A DNA stretch of 6,151 bases from Burkholderiales bacterium (GTDB lineage: Bacteria; Pseudomonadota; Gammaproteobacteria; Burkholderiales; Casimicrobiaceae): assembly GCA_031257235.1 (NCBI GenBank), contig JAIRPA010000077.1, positions 1-6,151 on the forward strand, given 5' to 3'. The translations under genes and the position numbers were made by a program. Positions 1-5,686 of the stretch are shown here, one piece after another (position 1 is the first letter of the stretch; each line of letters begins with the position of its first letter). A model generated the notes under the pieces. The model saw only the letters and a list, made by a program, of their open reading frames with translations, had not been told where the DNA came from and searched no databases.

Positions 1-1962
1 GGGCGCGACGCAGTTTGTACGAAGTTCAGCCAGATGTACAACGAGAATCCCGGCGACTTCCCGCTGGAAGCCCGCGAGGTGGAATACCGCGACCGCATGG
101 TCTCCTGCTATCCCATCCACCCCGAAGTGTTCGACCGTCTGTATGAGGACTGGGCGACTTTGGAGCGCTTCCAGAGGACGCGCGGCGTTCTGCGCCTGAT
201 GGCATCTGTCATACATGAGCTTTGGATGGGCAACGACGCTGGCTTGATGATTATGCCCGGTTCCGTGCCGCTGGACGTGCCAAACGTGCGCGACGAACTC
301 ACGCGCCATCTGCCCGAGGGCTGGAACGCCCTTGTAGACCGCGAGGTGGACGGCAGGAACTCCATCCCTTATCAGAAAGACCAGCAAAACGTGCGCTACG
401 GCAGCAGACTGGCTTCCCGCCGTGTGGCAAGAACCGTCATGCTCGGAAGCGCGCCGACCGTTCGCGACCAGAACGTGCGTGGCATCGAGGCTTCGCGCAT
501 CCGCCTTGGCGTGGTCCAGCCCGGAGAGAACATCGCCAACTTCAATGATGCGCTGAACACGCTGGTATCTGCGCTTGCCTACCTTTACACCAATCCGTCG
601 GGCGACCGCTTCTGGTATGACACCCGCCCGACGCTGCGCAAGACTGTAGAAGACCGCGCCACGCAATTCACCGCTTCCGATGTGGAGTACGAAATCGAGA
701 CGCGCCTTCGCGCGCTTCGCAAAGAGCAACTGTTCGCAGGCATCCATGTCTGTCCGTCGTCCTCGCTTGATGTGCCGGATGAGCAGACCGCCCGTCTTGT
801 GATACTACGCCCCACGGACGAGCACAAGGCAACCAACCAGAACAATGCGGCAATGACGGCGGTCACTGACATCCTGAACAACCGTGGCAACACACCGCGC
901 ATCTACCGGAACATGCTGGCGTTCATCGCGCCGGAACAAAACCTGATGAACTCCCTCAAGCAGACGGTGCGCCGCTACCTCGCTTGGAAATCCATCAAAG
1001 AGGATAGCGAAGACCTGAACCTCGACGCGGCGCAAAACCGCGAGACCGATAACAACCTGAGCCGCTCTAACCGCACGGTAGACGATCAAATCAGGGAAGC
1101 CTATTGCTGGCTCATTGTTCCATACATCGACAGGAACACGGACATCAAGGCAATCGTGTGGGACGCCATCAACATCAGCGGCGGCACCGACAGTATCATC
1201 GCCAAAGCCGCCAAGAAGATGCTCTCAAACGAGCAAATCGTGACGAAGTGGGCGCCAGCGTTGCTTTTGATGGAGCTGGACAACGTGCTTTGGAAGAACG
1301 ACGACCACATCACCGTCAAGAAGCTGTGGGAGTATCTTTGCACCTACTGCTACCTTCCGCGCTTGGCAAATGAAAACGTGCTGATGGACGCCATCCAGAC
1401 GGGCATCCACTCCACCGAGTATTTCGCCTTTGCCGCCGGCTTTGACGGCAACCGCTACCTTGACATGAAGTTCAACCAGTATGTCGGCATCGTGGAGCGT
1501 TCCGGCTATTTGGTGAAACTCCCCGTCGCGAGTAAGCAGCTTGCCGACGACGAAGCGAAACGTCAGGCAGATTCAGCGGCGAGAGCCGCGCAGTCCGGGC
1601 AAGCAGAAACCGGTGTGACCACCCCCGCAGGCACGGACGGCAAGGGAGGCGCTCCGAACGGCAATCCGTCGACCAACGATGATTCGGGAGCGCGCGAAGT
1701 TCACGAAACGCCCGCAATCACGCAACCGAAAAACACGCACTTTTATATGTCCGCTCCGCTCGACAACACCCGCATCGGGCGCGATGTCCAGAAACTCGTT
1801 GAGGAAGTCATCAGCCACCTCACGTCCGCAAACGGAGCGAAGGTGGAAGTGTCGCTCGAAGTGATTGTCCGGTCGCCCGACGGTCTCTCCCAGCAAGTTG
1901 TGCGCACAGTCTCCGAGAATCTTAGGACGTTGCGAGTGCAGGACTTCAGGTTTGAGGAGTAG
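1..1962 (+). CDS. DUF499-family ATPase of a predicted defence cluster, 5' partial
   Basis: The frame is open from the first base to the TAG at 1960-1962, giving 653 residues. The true start is off the left edge, and the ATG at 34 is probably internal. Members I know are about 1,000 residues, so the N-terminal third with the Walker A motif should lie upstream. Visible landmarks, numbered from the window edge, are YPIHPEVF at 37-44 and FQRTRGVLRL at 57-66, both typical of this AAA-like family. A charged, Ala/Gly-rich linker spans roughly 515-575. A compact C-terminal domain from HFY (580) ends in an SENLRTLRVQDFRFEE-like tail. DUF499 ATPases are known from clusters with DUF1156 methylase-like and DUF3780 proteins, which are predicted to resist phage. 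The exact activity is unknown to me. Codons are GC-rich compared with genes to the right, which fits an acquired island. The family call is from recognition of these motifs, not from a search. Confidence 0.82.
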   Translation, partial: GRDAVCTKFSQMYNENPGDFPLEAREVEYRDRMVSCYPIHPEVFDRLYEDWATLERFQRTRGVLRLMASVIHELWMGNDAGLMIMPGSVPLDVPNVRDELTRHLPEGWNALVDREVDGRNSIPYQKDQQNVRYGSRLASRRVARTVMLGSAPTVRDQNVRGIEASRIRLGVVQPGENIANFNDALNTLVSALAYLYTNPSGDRFWYDTRPTLRKTVEDRATQFTASDVEYEIETRLRALRKEQLFAGIHVCPSSSLDVPDEQTARLVILRPTDEHKATNQNNAAMTAVTDILNNRGNTPRIYRNMLAFIAPEQNLMNSLKQTVRRYLAWKSIKEDSEDLNLDAAQNRETDNNLSRSNRTVDDQIREAYCWLIVPYIDRNTDIKAIVWDAINISGGTDSIIAKAAKKMLSNEQIVTKWAPALLLMELDNVLWKNDDHITVKKLWEYLCTYCYLPRLANENVLMDAIQTGIHSTEYFAFAAGFDGNRYLDMKFNQYVGIVERSGYLVKLPVASKQLADDEAKRQADSAARAAQSGQAETGVTTPAGTDGKGGAPNGNPSTNDDSGAREVHETPAITQPKNTHFYMSAPLDNTRIGRDVQKLVEEVISHLTSANGAKVEVSLEVIVRSPDGLSQQVVRTVSENLRTLRVQDFRFEE

Positions 1963-2037
1963 TGCGTGTCGTACACAAAACGCAAACTTCACCGAACCTA
2001 ATTGCTAATGTGAGACCTTTGATGTGCCTCAGAAAGG

Positions 2038-2172
2038 ATGAGCTCAACGAAATTCGTCAACCGGCACGACGGCGGCAACTTCGCCAACATGCCGGGCTGT
2101 TATCCCGAAAATACCAAATCGCCCTTCACGAAACGCACATTTCGCATTCAACGAAAAGCATGTTTCGCATGA
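2038..2172 (+). other. Possible truncated reading frame after the DUF499 gene
   Basis: An ATG at 2038 opens a 44-residue frame (MSSTKFVNRHDGGNFANMPG at its start) ending at TGA 2170-2172. For its first 26 or so codons it uses the same C-ending codons (AAC, TTC, GCC, GGC) as the DUF499 gene. After that the composition changes. This could be the stump of the next gene in a defence operon, cut by rearrangement or element insertion. The purine stretch AGAAAGG directly abuts the ATG, which is too close for a normal ribosome binding site. I recognise no family, and it may simply be chance coding texture. Confidence 0.2.
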
Positions 2173-2190
2173 ATTTTGTGGGCGTTGCGT

Positions 2191-2266
2191 TTAAGACCTT
2201 TGCAAAATCCTAAAGGTTGAGACCCAAACCACTCCGTGCGAAATGGGTAGGTTTTGCAAAGCTTAA
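2191..2266. mobile_element. MITE-like inverted-repeat unit with TTAA flanks
   Basis: The left end reads TTAA then GACCTTTGCAAAA (2191-2207). The right end, read in reverse complement, is TTAA then GCTTTGCAAAA (2266 back to 2252). The two ends match apart from two bases missing on the right, and both are bounded by TTAA, which could be a 4-base target duplication. About 68 bases lie between the flanks, with an inner 5-base pairing (ACCCA 2222-2226 with TGGGT 2244-2248). The terminal core resembles IS5-type element ends that I know from Neisseriaceae. There is no transposase, so it would be non-autonomous. It could also be a relic or act as a hairpin between dmeF and the left region. Confidence 0.5.
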
Positions 2267-2283
2267 GGGTTGCCGGCAAATCA

Positions 2284-2292
2284 AAGTGCGGT
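2284..2292 (+). other. Uptake-signal-like 9-mer AAGTGCGGT
   Basis: This is an exact copy of the core DNA-uptake word of the Haemophilus type. It lies between the MITE-like unit and the dmeF stop codon. A second exact copy lies at 5321-5329 in the opposite orientation. By simple base counting a given 9-mer is expected about 0.05 times in both strands of this window, so two is unusual. The AT-rich flank typical of functional copies is not clear. Confidence 0.3.
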
Positions 2293-2298
2293 GGAGTG

Positions 2299-3297
2299 TC
2301 AGGCCAGAGGCTTGGCTGACTTTGGATTAACCTCAACCGTCACATGCGCCAGCGTTTTGTGGCAAGACAGCAGCGCTTTGAAGTCATCCGGCGTGCGCAA
2401 AGAGGAGGCGGCATCGCCTGCCACCTCAACGCTCAAAATACACGCGTGATGTTCGCTTCCGACGCGCCAAACATGAAGGTCGGTCATTTTGATGCCCTTT
2501 TCTTGCGTCAAGGTCTTTCGGATGGCCGCGACAATCGGCGCGTTCATTTCCGCGTCCAAAAGAACACGCGCCGTGTCACGAATCAGCCCAAACGACCACA
2601 CCGTGATCAACACCGCGCCGACAATGCCCATCACCGGATCAAGCCACGCCGCGCCAATGGTCATCCCGCCCAATAGCGCGATAATCGCCAACACGGAAGT
2701 CATGGCGTCCGCCAAAACGTGCAGATACGCCGCGCGTAAATTCAGATCGCCGTGCGCGTGAGGTTTGTGTTCGCGCGCTTCGTGTTGGGCGTCGTCGTCG
2801 TGATGTTCATGAGGGTGTTCGTGATGATGACCATGATGATCTGCGCCGCCGCGATTCAATAACCACGCGCAAATTAAGTTGACGATCAAACCGATCACCG
2901 CCACGATCATCGCATGGATGTAATCAATCGGCACGGGGGAGATCATCCGCTCGACGGATTGCGTCACCATCAACGCCGCCACGCCCAACAAAAACAACGC
3001 GCTGGTGTAGCCCCCCAAGACTTCGATTTTCCACGCGCCAAAGGTAAACCGCACGTCGTTTTTTAGTTTTCTTGCCGCCATGTACGCCGCCACCGAAAGC
3101 CCCAACGCAAAAACGTGGGTGCTCATGTGCCAGCCGTCCGCCAACAACGCCATGGACGCAAATTGATAACCGCAGATAATTTCAACCACCATCATCACGG
3201 CGGTAAAAATCACGGCAAGACGAGTGTTTTTTTCGGCAGGTTGATTCACGTTGCCAAATTGATGAACGTGCAAAGACGAAACAGTGGAATCAGACAT
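2299..3297 (-). CDS. dmeF: CDF-family Co(II)/Ni(II) efflux transporter DmeF
   Basis: This 332-residue cation diffusion facilitator sits in the inner membrane and should export Co(II)/Ni(II) (possibly also Zn(II)) in exchange for protons. Six membrane segments can be placed at about 27-45, 50-74, 92-113, 126-147, 188-211 and 213-237. The metal-site residues are visible: D54 and H57 (also H61) in segment 2, and H193 with D197 in segment 5. A histidine-rich loop at 153-182, between segments 4 and 5, is usual for this subfamily. The C-terminal cytoplasmic domain contains LHVWRVG near 274-280, a DmeF-like signature. The length is normal. The start at 3297 leaves about 31 bases of leader after a good promoter, but no strong Shine-Dalgarno (ribosome binding) sequence. 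The gene is divergent from dmeR, whose product very likely controls it. The assignment as DmeF rather than another CDF rests on overall sequence character plus the RcnR-type partner. Confidence 0.92.
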   Translation of the reverse strand: MSDSTVSSLHVHQFGNVNQPAEKNTRLAVIFTAVMMVVEIICGYQFASMALLADGWHMSTHVFALGLSVAAYMAARKLKNDVRFTFGAWKIEVLGGYTSALFLLGVAALMVTQSVERMISPVPIDYIHAMIVAVIGLIVNLICAWLLNRGGADHHGHHHEHPHEHHDDDAQHEAREHKPHAHGDLNLRAAYLHVLADAMTSVLAIIALLGGMTIGAAWLDPVMGIVGAVLITVWSFGLIRDTARVLLDAEMNAPIVAAIRKTLTQEKGIKMTDLHVWRVGSEHHACILSVEVAGDAASSLRTPDDFKALLSCHKTLAHVTVEVNPKSAKPLA

Positions 3298-3333
3298 TTT
3301 TTAAGGCTTTCGGTGCAAAAAGTAAGCTGCGCG

Positions 3334-3350
3334 ATACTATACTCCAGTAT
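3334..3350. promoter_or_regulatory. Candidate DmeR operator
   Basis: ATACTATACTCCAGTAT contains the perfect inverted repeat ATACT-CC-AGTAT (3339-3350) plus an extra direct ATACT at 3334-3338. Known RcnR sites have TACT and AGTA half-sites around a G/C tract. Here the half-sites match but the central tract is only two bases (GG on the minus strand). The site overlaps the -10 and spacer of the dmeF promoter, as expected for a repressor. Its binding by DmeR is inferred. Confidence 0.6.
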
Positions 3351-3364
3351 GTCATCAAAGACAA
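3336..3364 (-). promoter_or_regulatory. Predicted dmeF promoter
   Basis: Read on the minus strand, a -35 TTGTCT (3359-3364) and a -10 TATAGT (3336-3341, one base off consensus) are 17 bases apart. Transcription would begin near 3329, about 31 bases before the dmeF ATG. The overlapping palindrome suggests repression by steric block. Confidence 0.55.
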
Positions 3365-3392
3365 ACCGGGTTTGGGTAAATAAAGTTCTCAA

Positions 3393-3527
3393 ACGCCGCT
3401 TCGCGGCGTCACAAGCGGGCTTGACCCGCAATCCGTTTTTTCGCCGTTTCTACCAAAAAGTATCCGGCTTTGCCGGTGCTTTTTGGGTAACTTCAACCGG
3501 CAAAAAGTGGGTTTTTACTTTTTGCCG
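3393..3527. repeat. Cluster of four hairpins between dmeF and dmeR
   Basis: Four hairpins follow one another. They are ACGCCGC/GCGGCGT at 3393-3409 with loop TTC, and GCGGG/CCCGC at 3415-3429. A two-level hairpin follows, with outer CAAAAAG/CTTTTTG (3454-3460 with 3479-3485) and inner CCGGC/GCCGG (3464-3468 with 3472-3476). The last is an 11-base perfect stem CGGCAAAAAGT/ACTTTTTGCCG (3498-3508 with 3517-3527). The last two share the word CAAAAAGT. None is followed by a clear T-run, so ordinary terminators are unlikely. They resemble REP-type extragenic palindromes. Confidence 0.6.
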
Positions 3528-3615
3528 AACGAAATGGTTTGACTTTTTATTGAATGAGTGTAGGGTTTCGTTTTGTCGATTTTTTATTAGAATAGGATTT
3601 TCGGAAAGCACAACA

Positions 3616-3891
3616 ATGGCGCACACTATACGAGACAAAACCAAACTTTTAACCCGCGTGAGAAGAATCAAAGGGCAAACACAAGCCTTAGAACAGGCGT
3701 TGGTCGGTGAGGCGGATTGCGCGGACGTGTTGCAACAAATTGCCGCCGTGCGCGGCGCGGTCAACGGGTTGATGGTTTATGTGTTGGAAGAACATATCCG
3801 CGAACATTTGGCGCGCGAACGCGCCTCCAAAATCGAACGAACCCACGACGTGGAACAAGTCGTCAATATTTTGCGCTCTTATTTAAAATAG
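3616..3891 (+). CDS. dmeR: RcnR/DmeR-type Ni(II)/Co(II)-sensing transcriptional repressor
   Basis: This 91-residue all-alpha protein belongs to the CsoR/RcnR/FrmR family, whose members bind DNA as tetramers and release it on binding their effector. It closely resembles E. coli RcnR, sharing HTIRDK at 3-8, VLQQIAA and VRGAVNGLM. The Ni/Co ligand set His3, Cys35, His60 and His64 is complete. His64 separates it from FrmR-type formaldehyde sensors, which usually have Glu there. The start at 3616 is fixed by that conserved N-terminus and by GGAAAG at 3603-3608, seven bases upstream. The same frame is open far upstream (to 3115) across the hairpins and antisense to dmeF, but that extension is not coding. 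The gene faces away from dmeF, whereas many dmeR and dmeF genes lie in one operon. It should repress dmeF in low metal. Naming it dmeR rather than rcnR rests on the neighbour. Confidence 0.93.
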   Translation: MAHTIRDKTKLLTRVRRIKGQTQALEQALVGEADCADVLQQIAAVRGAVNGLMVYVLEEHIREHLARERASKIERTHDVEQVVNILRSYLK

Positions 3892-3942
3892 CCGCGATTC
3901 AAAATATCGGTCACGTTTGGGCAGGTATCGAATAGAAAAAGG

Positions 3943-4737
3943 TCAAGCGGTTGCCGGCGTTGCCTGCACCCATTCCCGATCAAACGCCTGCCAATGGTCG
4001 GCTTGACTTTTTTGGAGAAACGCGCGGGTCACGTCAATGGCGTGATCGTAGCCTTCTTTGTCCAGCACCCCGCGCATCTTTTGGAAGCGCAAAAAAAGCA
4101 GATAGGTATTCAAGACATCGGTTTCGCAATAATTCCGAACGTCGTTCAATCGGTTTTGCGCCATCGCCTCACGAACATTGCCGCCGTCCATCAAAAGTTT
4201 GCCCGGAAAACCGCAAAGCCGCGCCATGGCATCCAAACTTGCCACCGCGCGCGCCTGATACATCGACAAAATATCCATCAAATCCAAATGGCGGGTGTGG
4301 TAGCGGGCGATGTAATTGTTGTAACGGTAGCCGGTGTCGCTCTCCCCCAGCTCCCAATAACGCGGCGCGGAAACGCCGTGCAACATCGAGCGGTAATGCA
4401 AAACAGGCAGGTCAAACCCGCCGCCGTTCCACGAAACCAGCTGTGGTTTGTATTTTTCGATGCCGTCAAAAAAACGTTGAATGATCGCGCCTTCTTGGTC
4501 GGTTGTCTCGCCGACCGACCAGATATTGAGATGATCGTCTTTGACAAACGCGACCGCAATCGCCACCACCTGCTGAAAATAATGATGCGCAAAATCGCTG
4601 CCGGTGGCTTGTCTTCGTGTGGTGAGGTACCACGCCAAGACATCGTCGTCAGACAGGGTGTCGGCAAGGCGAAACACGCGCCGCATTCCGGCGATGTCGG
4701 GGATGGTTTCAATCTCGAACACTAAAGTAGGCGACAT
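3943..4737 (-). CDS. PolB-like DEDDy 3'-5' exonuclease (predicted)
   Basis: This 264-residue protein matches the family of predicted 3'-5' exonucleases related to the exonuclease domain of DNA polymerase II (COG3298 type). Such proteins are cytoplasmic and use two metal ions to remove nucleotides from 3' ends. Their cellular role is poorly known. Motif Exo I is FEIETIPD at 7-14, Exo II is NGGGFDLP at 104-111 with D109, and Exo III is YCETD at 203-207 with Y203 and D207. HLDLMD at 150-155 is also family-typical. The oddity is Exo I: the family normally has Asp-X-Glu, but here residue 8 is Glu (GAG), giving Glu-X-Glu. Activity may be reduced or altered. The gene converges with dmeR across 51 bases and has its own TATAAT box upstream. 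A clear Shine-Dalgarno sequence is lacking. The start is supported by the N-terminal SPTLVFEIET. Confidence 0.87.
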   Translation of the reverse strand: MSPTLVFEIETIPDIAGMRRVFRLADTLSDDDVLAWYLTTRRQATGSDFAHHYFQQVVAIAVAFVKDDHLNIWSVGETTDQEGAIIQRFFDGIEKYKPQLVSWNGGGFDLPVLHYRSMLHGVSAPRYWELGESDTGYRYNNYIARYHTRHLDLMDILSMYQARAVASLDAMARLCGFPGKLLMDGGNVREAMAQNRLNDVRNYCETDVLNTYLLFLRFQKMRGVLDKEGYDHAIDVTRAFLQKSQADHWQAFDREWVQATPATA

Positions 4738-4788
4738 GGCATTTGAACTTTAAAAAAGGTTGATGTTTTGAAAAAAAGACGTGTAAAA

Positions 4789-4794
4789 ATTATA
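4789..4794 (-). promoter_or_regulatory. Predicted -10 box of the exonuclease gene
   Basis: A perfect TATAAT is read on the minus strand 51 bases before the ATG. A -35 at normal spacing (4812-4817, TTCCCT) is poor, so the promoter is supported mainly by its -10 and position. The leader would be about 45 bases. Confidence 0.35.
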
Positions 4795-4943
4795 GGCGCG
4801 TTTGTCGATTGAGGGAATTTTTTATAGGGCTTTATGGGTGTCTGACATTCCCCAACCTGCCCTCTCGCTTTTCACGGAAGACCTTTGCAAAACCTTTAAA
4901 GTTCTCTTATTGCAAATATTCCCAAAAAATGAATTGGCATAGG

Positions 4944-4971
4944 GCGTTGCGGCATAACGGCAACGCGTTGC
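4944..4971. repeat. Overlapping palindromes GCGTTGC / GCAACGC / GCGTTGC
   Basis: GCGTTGC at 4944-4950 pairs with GCAACGC at 4960-4966 across a 9-base loop. The latter overlaps the perfect 12-base palindrome GCAACGCGTTGC at 4960-4971. The central arm can therefore pair with either neighbour, giving two mutually exclusive hairpins. Confidence 0.5.
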
Positions 4972-5243
4972 GGTGGGGGAGATTGTCTTAAACTTACGTT
5001 TTCAACGGAAAAAGGCGTGTTTCGGGAGCGGTCATAAAAGAGGTTTATTCTTGCGTGTCTTTTCACCCAAAACGAGGCAATACGGTAGAATACGGCTTCG
5101 ATTTTTTGGCGCGCCAACGATCACGGCGGGAGAAGACGGATACAAAACCCGAAAGGGAAAGAAGTCTGTTATTGCAAATCAGTGGATGCATCATAACGTA
5201 ACGGCTCCCGCCACCCCCATTCATCCGCAGTAAAACGCGGTGC

Positions 5244-5294
5244 AAGACCTTTACCCAACCCCGAAACCGTAAGGGACGGTTTTGCAAAGGTCTT
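5244..5294. repeat. 51-base two-tier hairpin with IS-end-like arms
   Basis: Outer arms AAGACCTTT (5244-5252) and AAAGGTCTT (5286-5294) pair perfectly. An inner stem AAACCGT/ACGGTTT (5264-5270 with 5276-5282) closes a five-base loop. The right outer arm is also the right end of the larger inverted-repeat pair. It could be a second miniature element inserted next to the first, or a terminator-like structure ahead of the HTH genes. A short T-rich tail follows on the plus strand. Confidence 0.5.
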
Positions 5295-5320
5295 TGGTTT
5301 ATCCCCGAATTGTCGCGCAA

Positions 5321-5329
5321 ACCGCACTT
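5321..5329 (-). other. Uptake-signal-like 9-mer (second copy)
   Basis: ACCGCACTT on the plus strand is the exact complement of AAGTGCGGT. Like the copy at 2284-2292, it is intergenic and lies beside an IS-end-like repeat. Confidence 0.3.
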
Positions 5330-5363
5330 TTTACGAAAAAGCCCATTAGCAGTAATGTCATTT

Positions 5364-5392
5364 TTATGCTTTACTTATACGTGTGTTACACT
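5364..5392 (+). promoter_or_regulatory. Weak promoter and palindrome ahead of the HTH genes
   Basis: TTATGC (5364-5369) and TACACT (5387-5392) are 17 bases apart and about 46 bases before the ATG. Both are imperfect. The small palindrome GTGT-T-ACAC (5383-5391) overlaps the -10, a plausible operator for the HTH proteins encoded just downstream. That link is inferred. Confidence 0.3.
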
Positions 5393-5424
5393 AGTTACGC
5401 CCTCCGCTTCCCTGAATCTTTGTC

Positions 5425-5429
5425 AGGAG
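5425..5429 (+). promoter_or_regulatory. Ribosome binding site of the first HTH gene
   Basis: AGGAG lies eight bases before the ATG at 5438. An in-frame TAA at 5432-5434 rules out any upstream start. Confidence 0.75.
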
Positions 5430-5437
5430 ATTAAGCA

Positions 5438-5665
5438 ATGAGTCTTTCAGTTGAACAATCCAATCTGAAGAGGCTACGCCAAGAATTGGGCTTAAATCAG
5501 TCACAATTTTGGACGCCTCTTGGAGTAACACAGTCAGGAGGCAGCCGTTATGAACAAGCCGATCGAGTGGTTCCTAAGCCTATTTTGTTGTTGCTGACAA
5601 TAGCTTATGGCTCTCAAAAAGAATCTGACGCATTGATTGATGCGTTGCGGGAAAGAAAAAATTAA
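5438..5665 (+). CDS. Small single-module helix-turn-helix protein
   Basis: This 75-residue protein is almost entirely one HTH module, comparable to the small XRE-like DNA-binding proteins of phages and proteobacteria. The helix pattern LKRLRQELGLNQSQFW (10-25) is followed by GVTQSGGSRYE (29-39), the likely turn and recognition helix, and by PKPILLLLTIAYGS (46-59), a hydrophobic packing helix. The family usually reads in this order. It has no membrane segment and no effector domain. It probably binds a short operator as a dimer, acting as a repressor or an accessory DNA-binding factor. The target is unknown. The next gene starts 21 bases later in the same reading frame and carries two more copies of this module, so the pair is likely co-transcribed. 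The protein call is firm at the level of DNA-binding domain and open for function. Confidence 0.78.
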   Translation: MSLSVEQSNLKRLRQELGLNQSQFWTPLGVTQSGGSRYEQADRVVPKPILLLLTIAYGSQKESDALIDALRERKN

Positions 5666-5686
5666 ATAATCACGGCTCACATTATT

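Larger units (their letters stand above)
1963..2298. other. Gene-poor junction between the defence gene and dmeF
   Basis: This stretch holds no convincing complete gene. Its left part still has the GC-rich codon texture of the DUF499 gene. Its right part holds a short inverted-repeat unit, the perfect 10-base palindrome TTGCCGGCAA at 2270-2279, and an uptake-word-like 9-mer at 2284-2292. A GTG-started frame overlapping the DUF499 stop runs to 2213 but shows no recognisable domain and ends inside the repeat unit. No clear intrinsic terminator was seen for either the DUF499 gene or dmeF. Confidence 0.6.
3298..3615. other. Divergent dmeF-dmeR control region
   Basis: These 318 bases separate two divergent genes. 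From left to right they hold the dmeF leader, the dmeF promoter with overlapping operator (3334-3364), a dense set of hairpins (3393-3527) and an AT-rich stretch leading to dmeR. A weak dmeR promoter can be proposed, with TTGACT at 3539-3544 and TAGGGT at 3561-3566, 16 bases apart. The -35 is good and the -10 is poor. No ATACT/AGTAT operator was seen near dmeR itself, so autoregulation would have to act from the dmeF-side site. Confidence 0.55.
4878..5294. mobile_element. Possible non-autonomous element bounded by 17-base inverted repeats
   Basis: AAGACCTTTGCAAAACC at 4878-4894 is matched perfectly, in inverted orientation, by 5278-5294. The same core bounds the MITE-like unit at 2191-2266, so the window holds a small repeat family. 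The 417-base interval carries no transposase. I see no matching target duplication (GGAA on the left, TTTG on the right when counted from GACC), so the two ends may instead belong to different insertions, or the left end may be a solitary relic. A third, degenerate end lies inside at 5244-5260. Confidence 0.45.
4738..5437. other. 700-base gene-poor stretch with repeat-element features
   Basis: No protein of recognisable family is encoded on either strand. The frames of 60-86 codons here lack ribosome binding sites, overlap inverted repeats and overlap one another. From the left it holds the exonuclease promoter, an IS-end-like repeat (4878-4894), a palindromic triad (4944-4971), an 11-base direct repeat TTATTGCAAAT (4907-4917 and 5169-5179), a 51-base hairpin (5244-5294), an uptake-word-like 9-mer (5321-5329) and the leader of the first HTH gene. 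Confidence 0.6.

Noticed and set aside
1965..1976. GTGT-CGT-ACAC hairpin after the DUF499 stop as a terminator
   Set aside because: A four-base stem without a T-tract is too weak to call.
1962..2213. GTG-started 83-codon frame overlapping the DUF499 stop
   Set aside because: There is no recognisable domain or ribosome binding site. It ends inside the MITE-like unit, and the codon texture fits another frame better.
3115..3615. A 167-codon extension upstream of dmeR in the same frame
   Set aside because: It runs antisense through dmeF and across palindromes. The RcnR family begins at the His3-containing N-terminus encoded from 3616, which has its own ribosome binding site.
3892..3942. Bidirectional terminator between dmeR and the exonuclease
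   Set aside because: Only a weak 4-base pairing (CGAT with ATCG) without a proper T-run is present in the 51 bases.
3994..4725. Long open frame antisense to the exonuclease (243 codons)
   Set aside because: It mirrors the exonuclease coding strand, has no family resemblance, and the minus-strand protein has all family motifs.
4973..5233. 86-codon plus-strand frame and overlapping minus-strand frame at 5063-5320 as genes
   Set aside because: The translations are basic and low in predicted structure, lack ribosome binding sites, and overlap each other and the repeat element.
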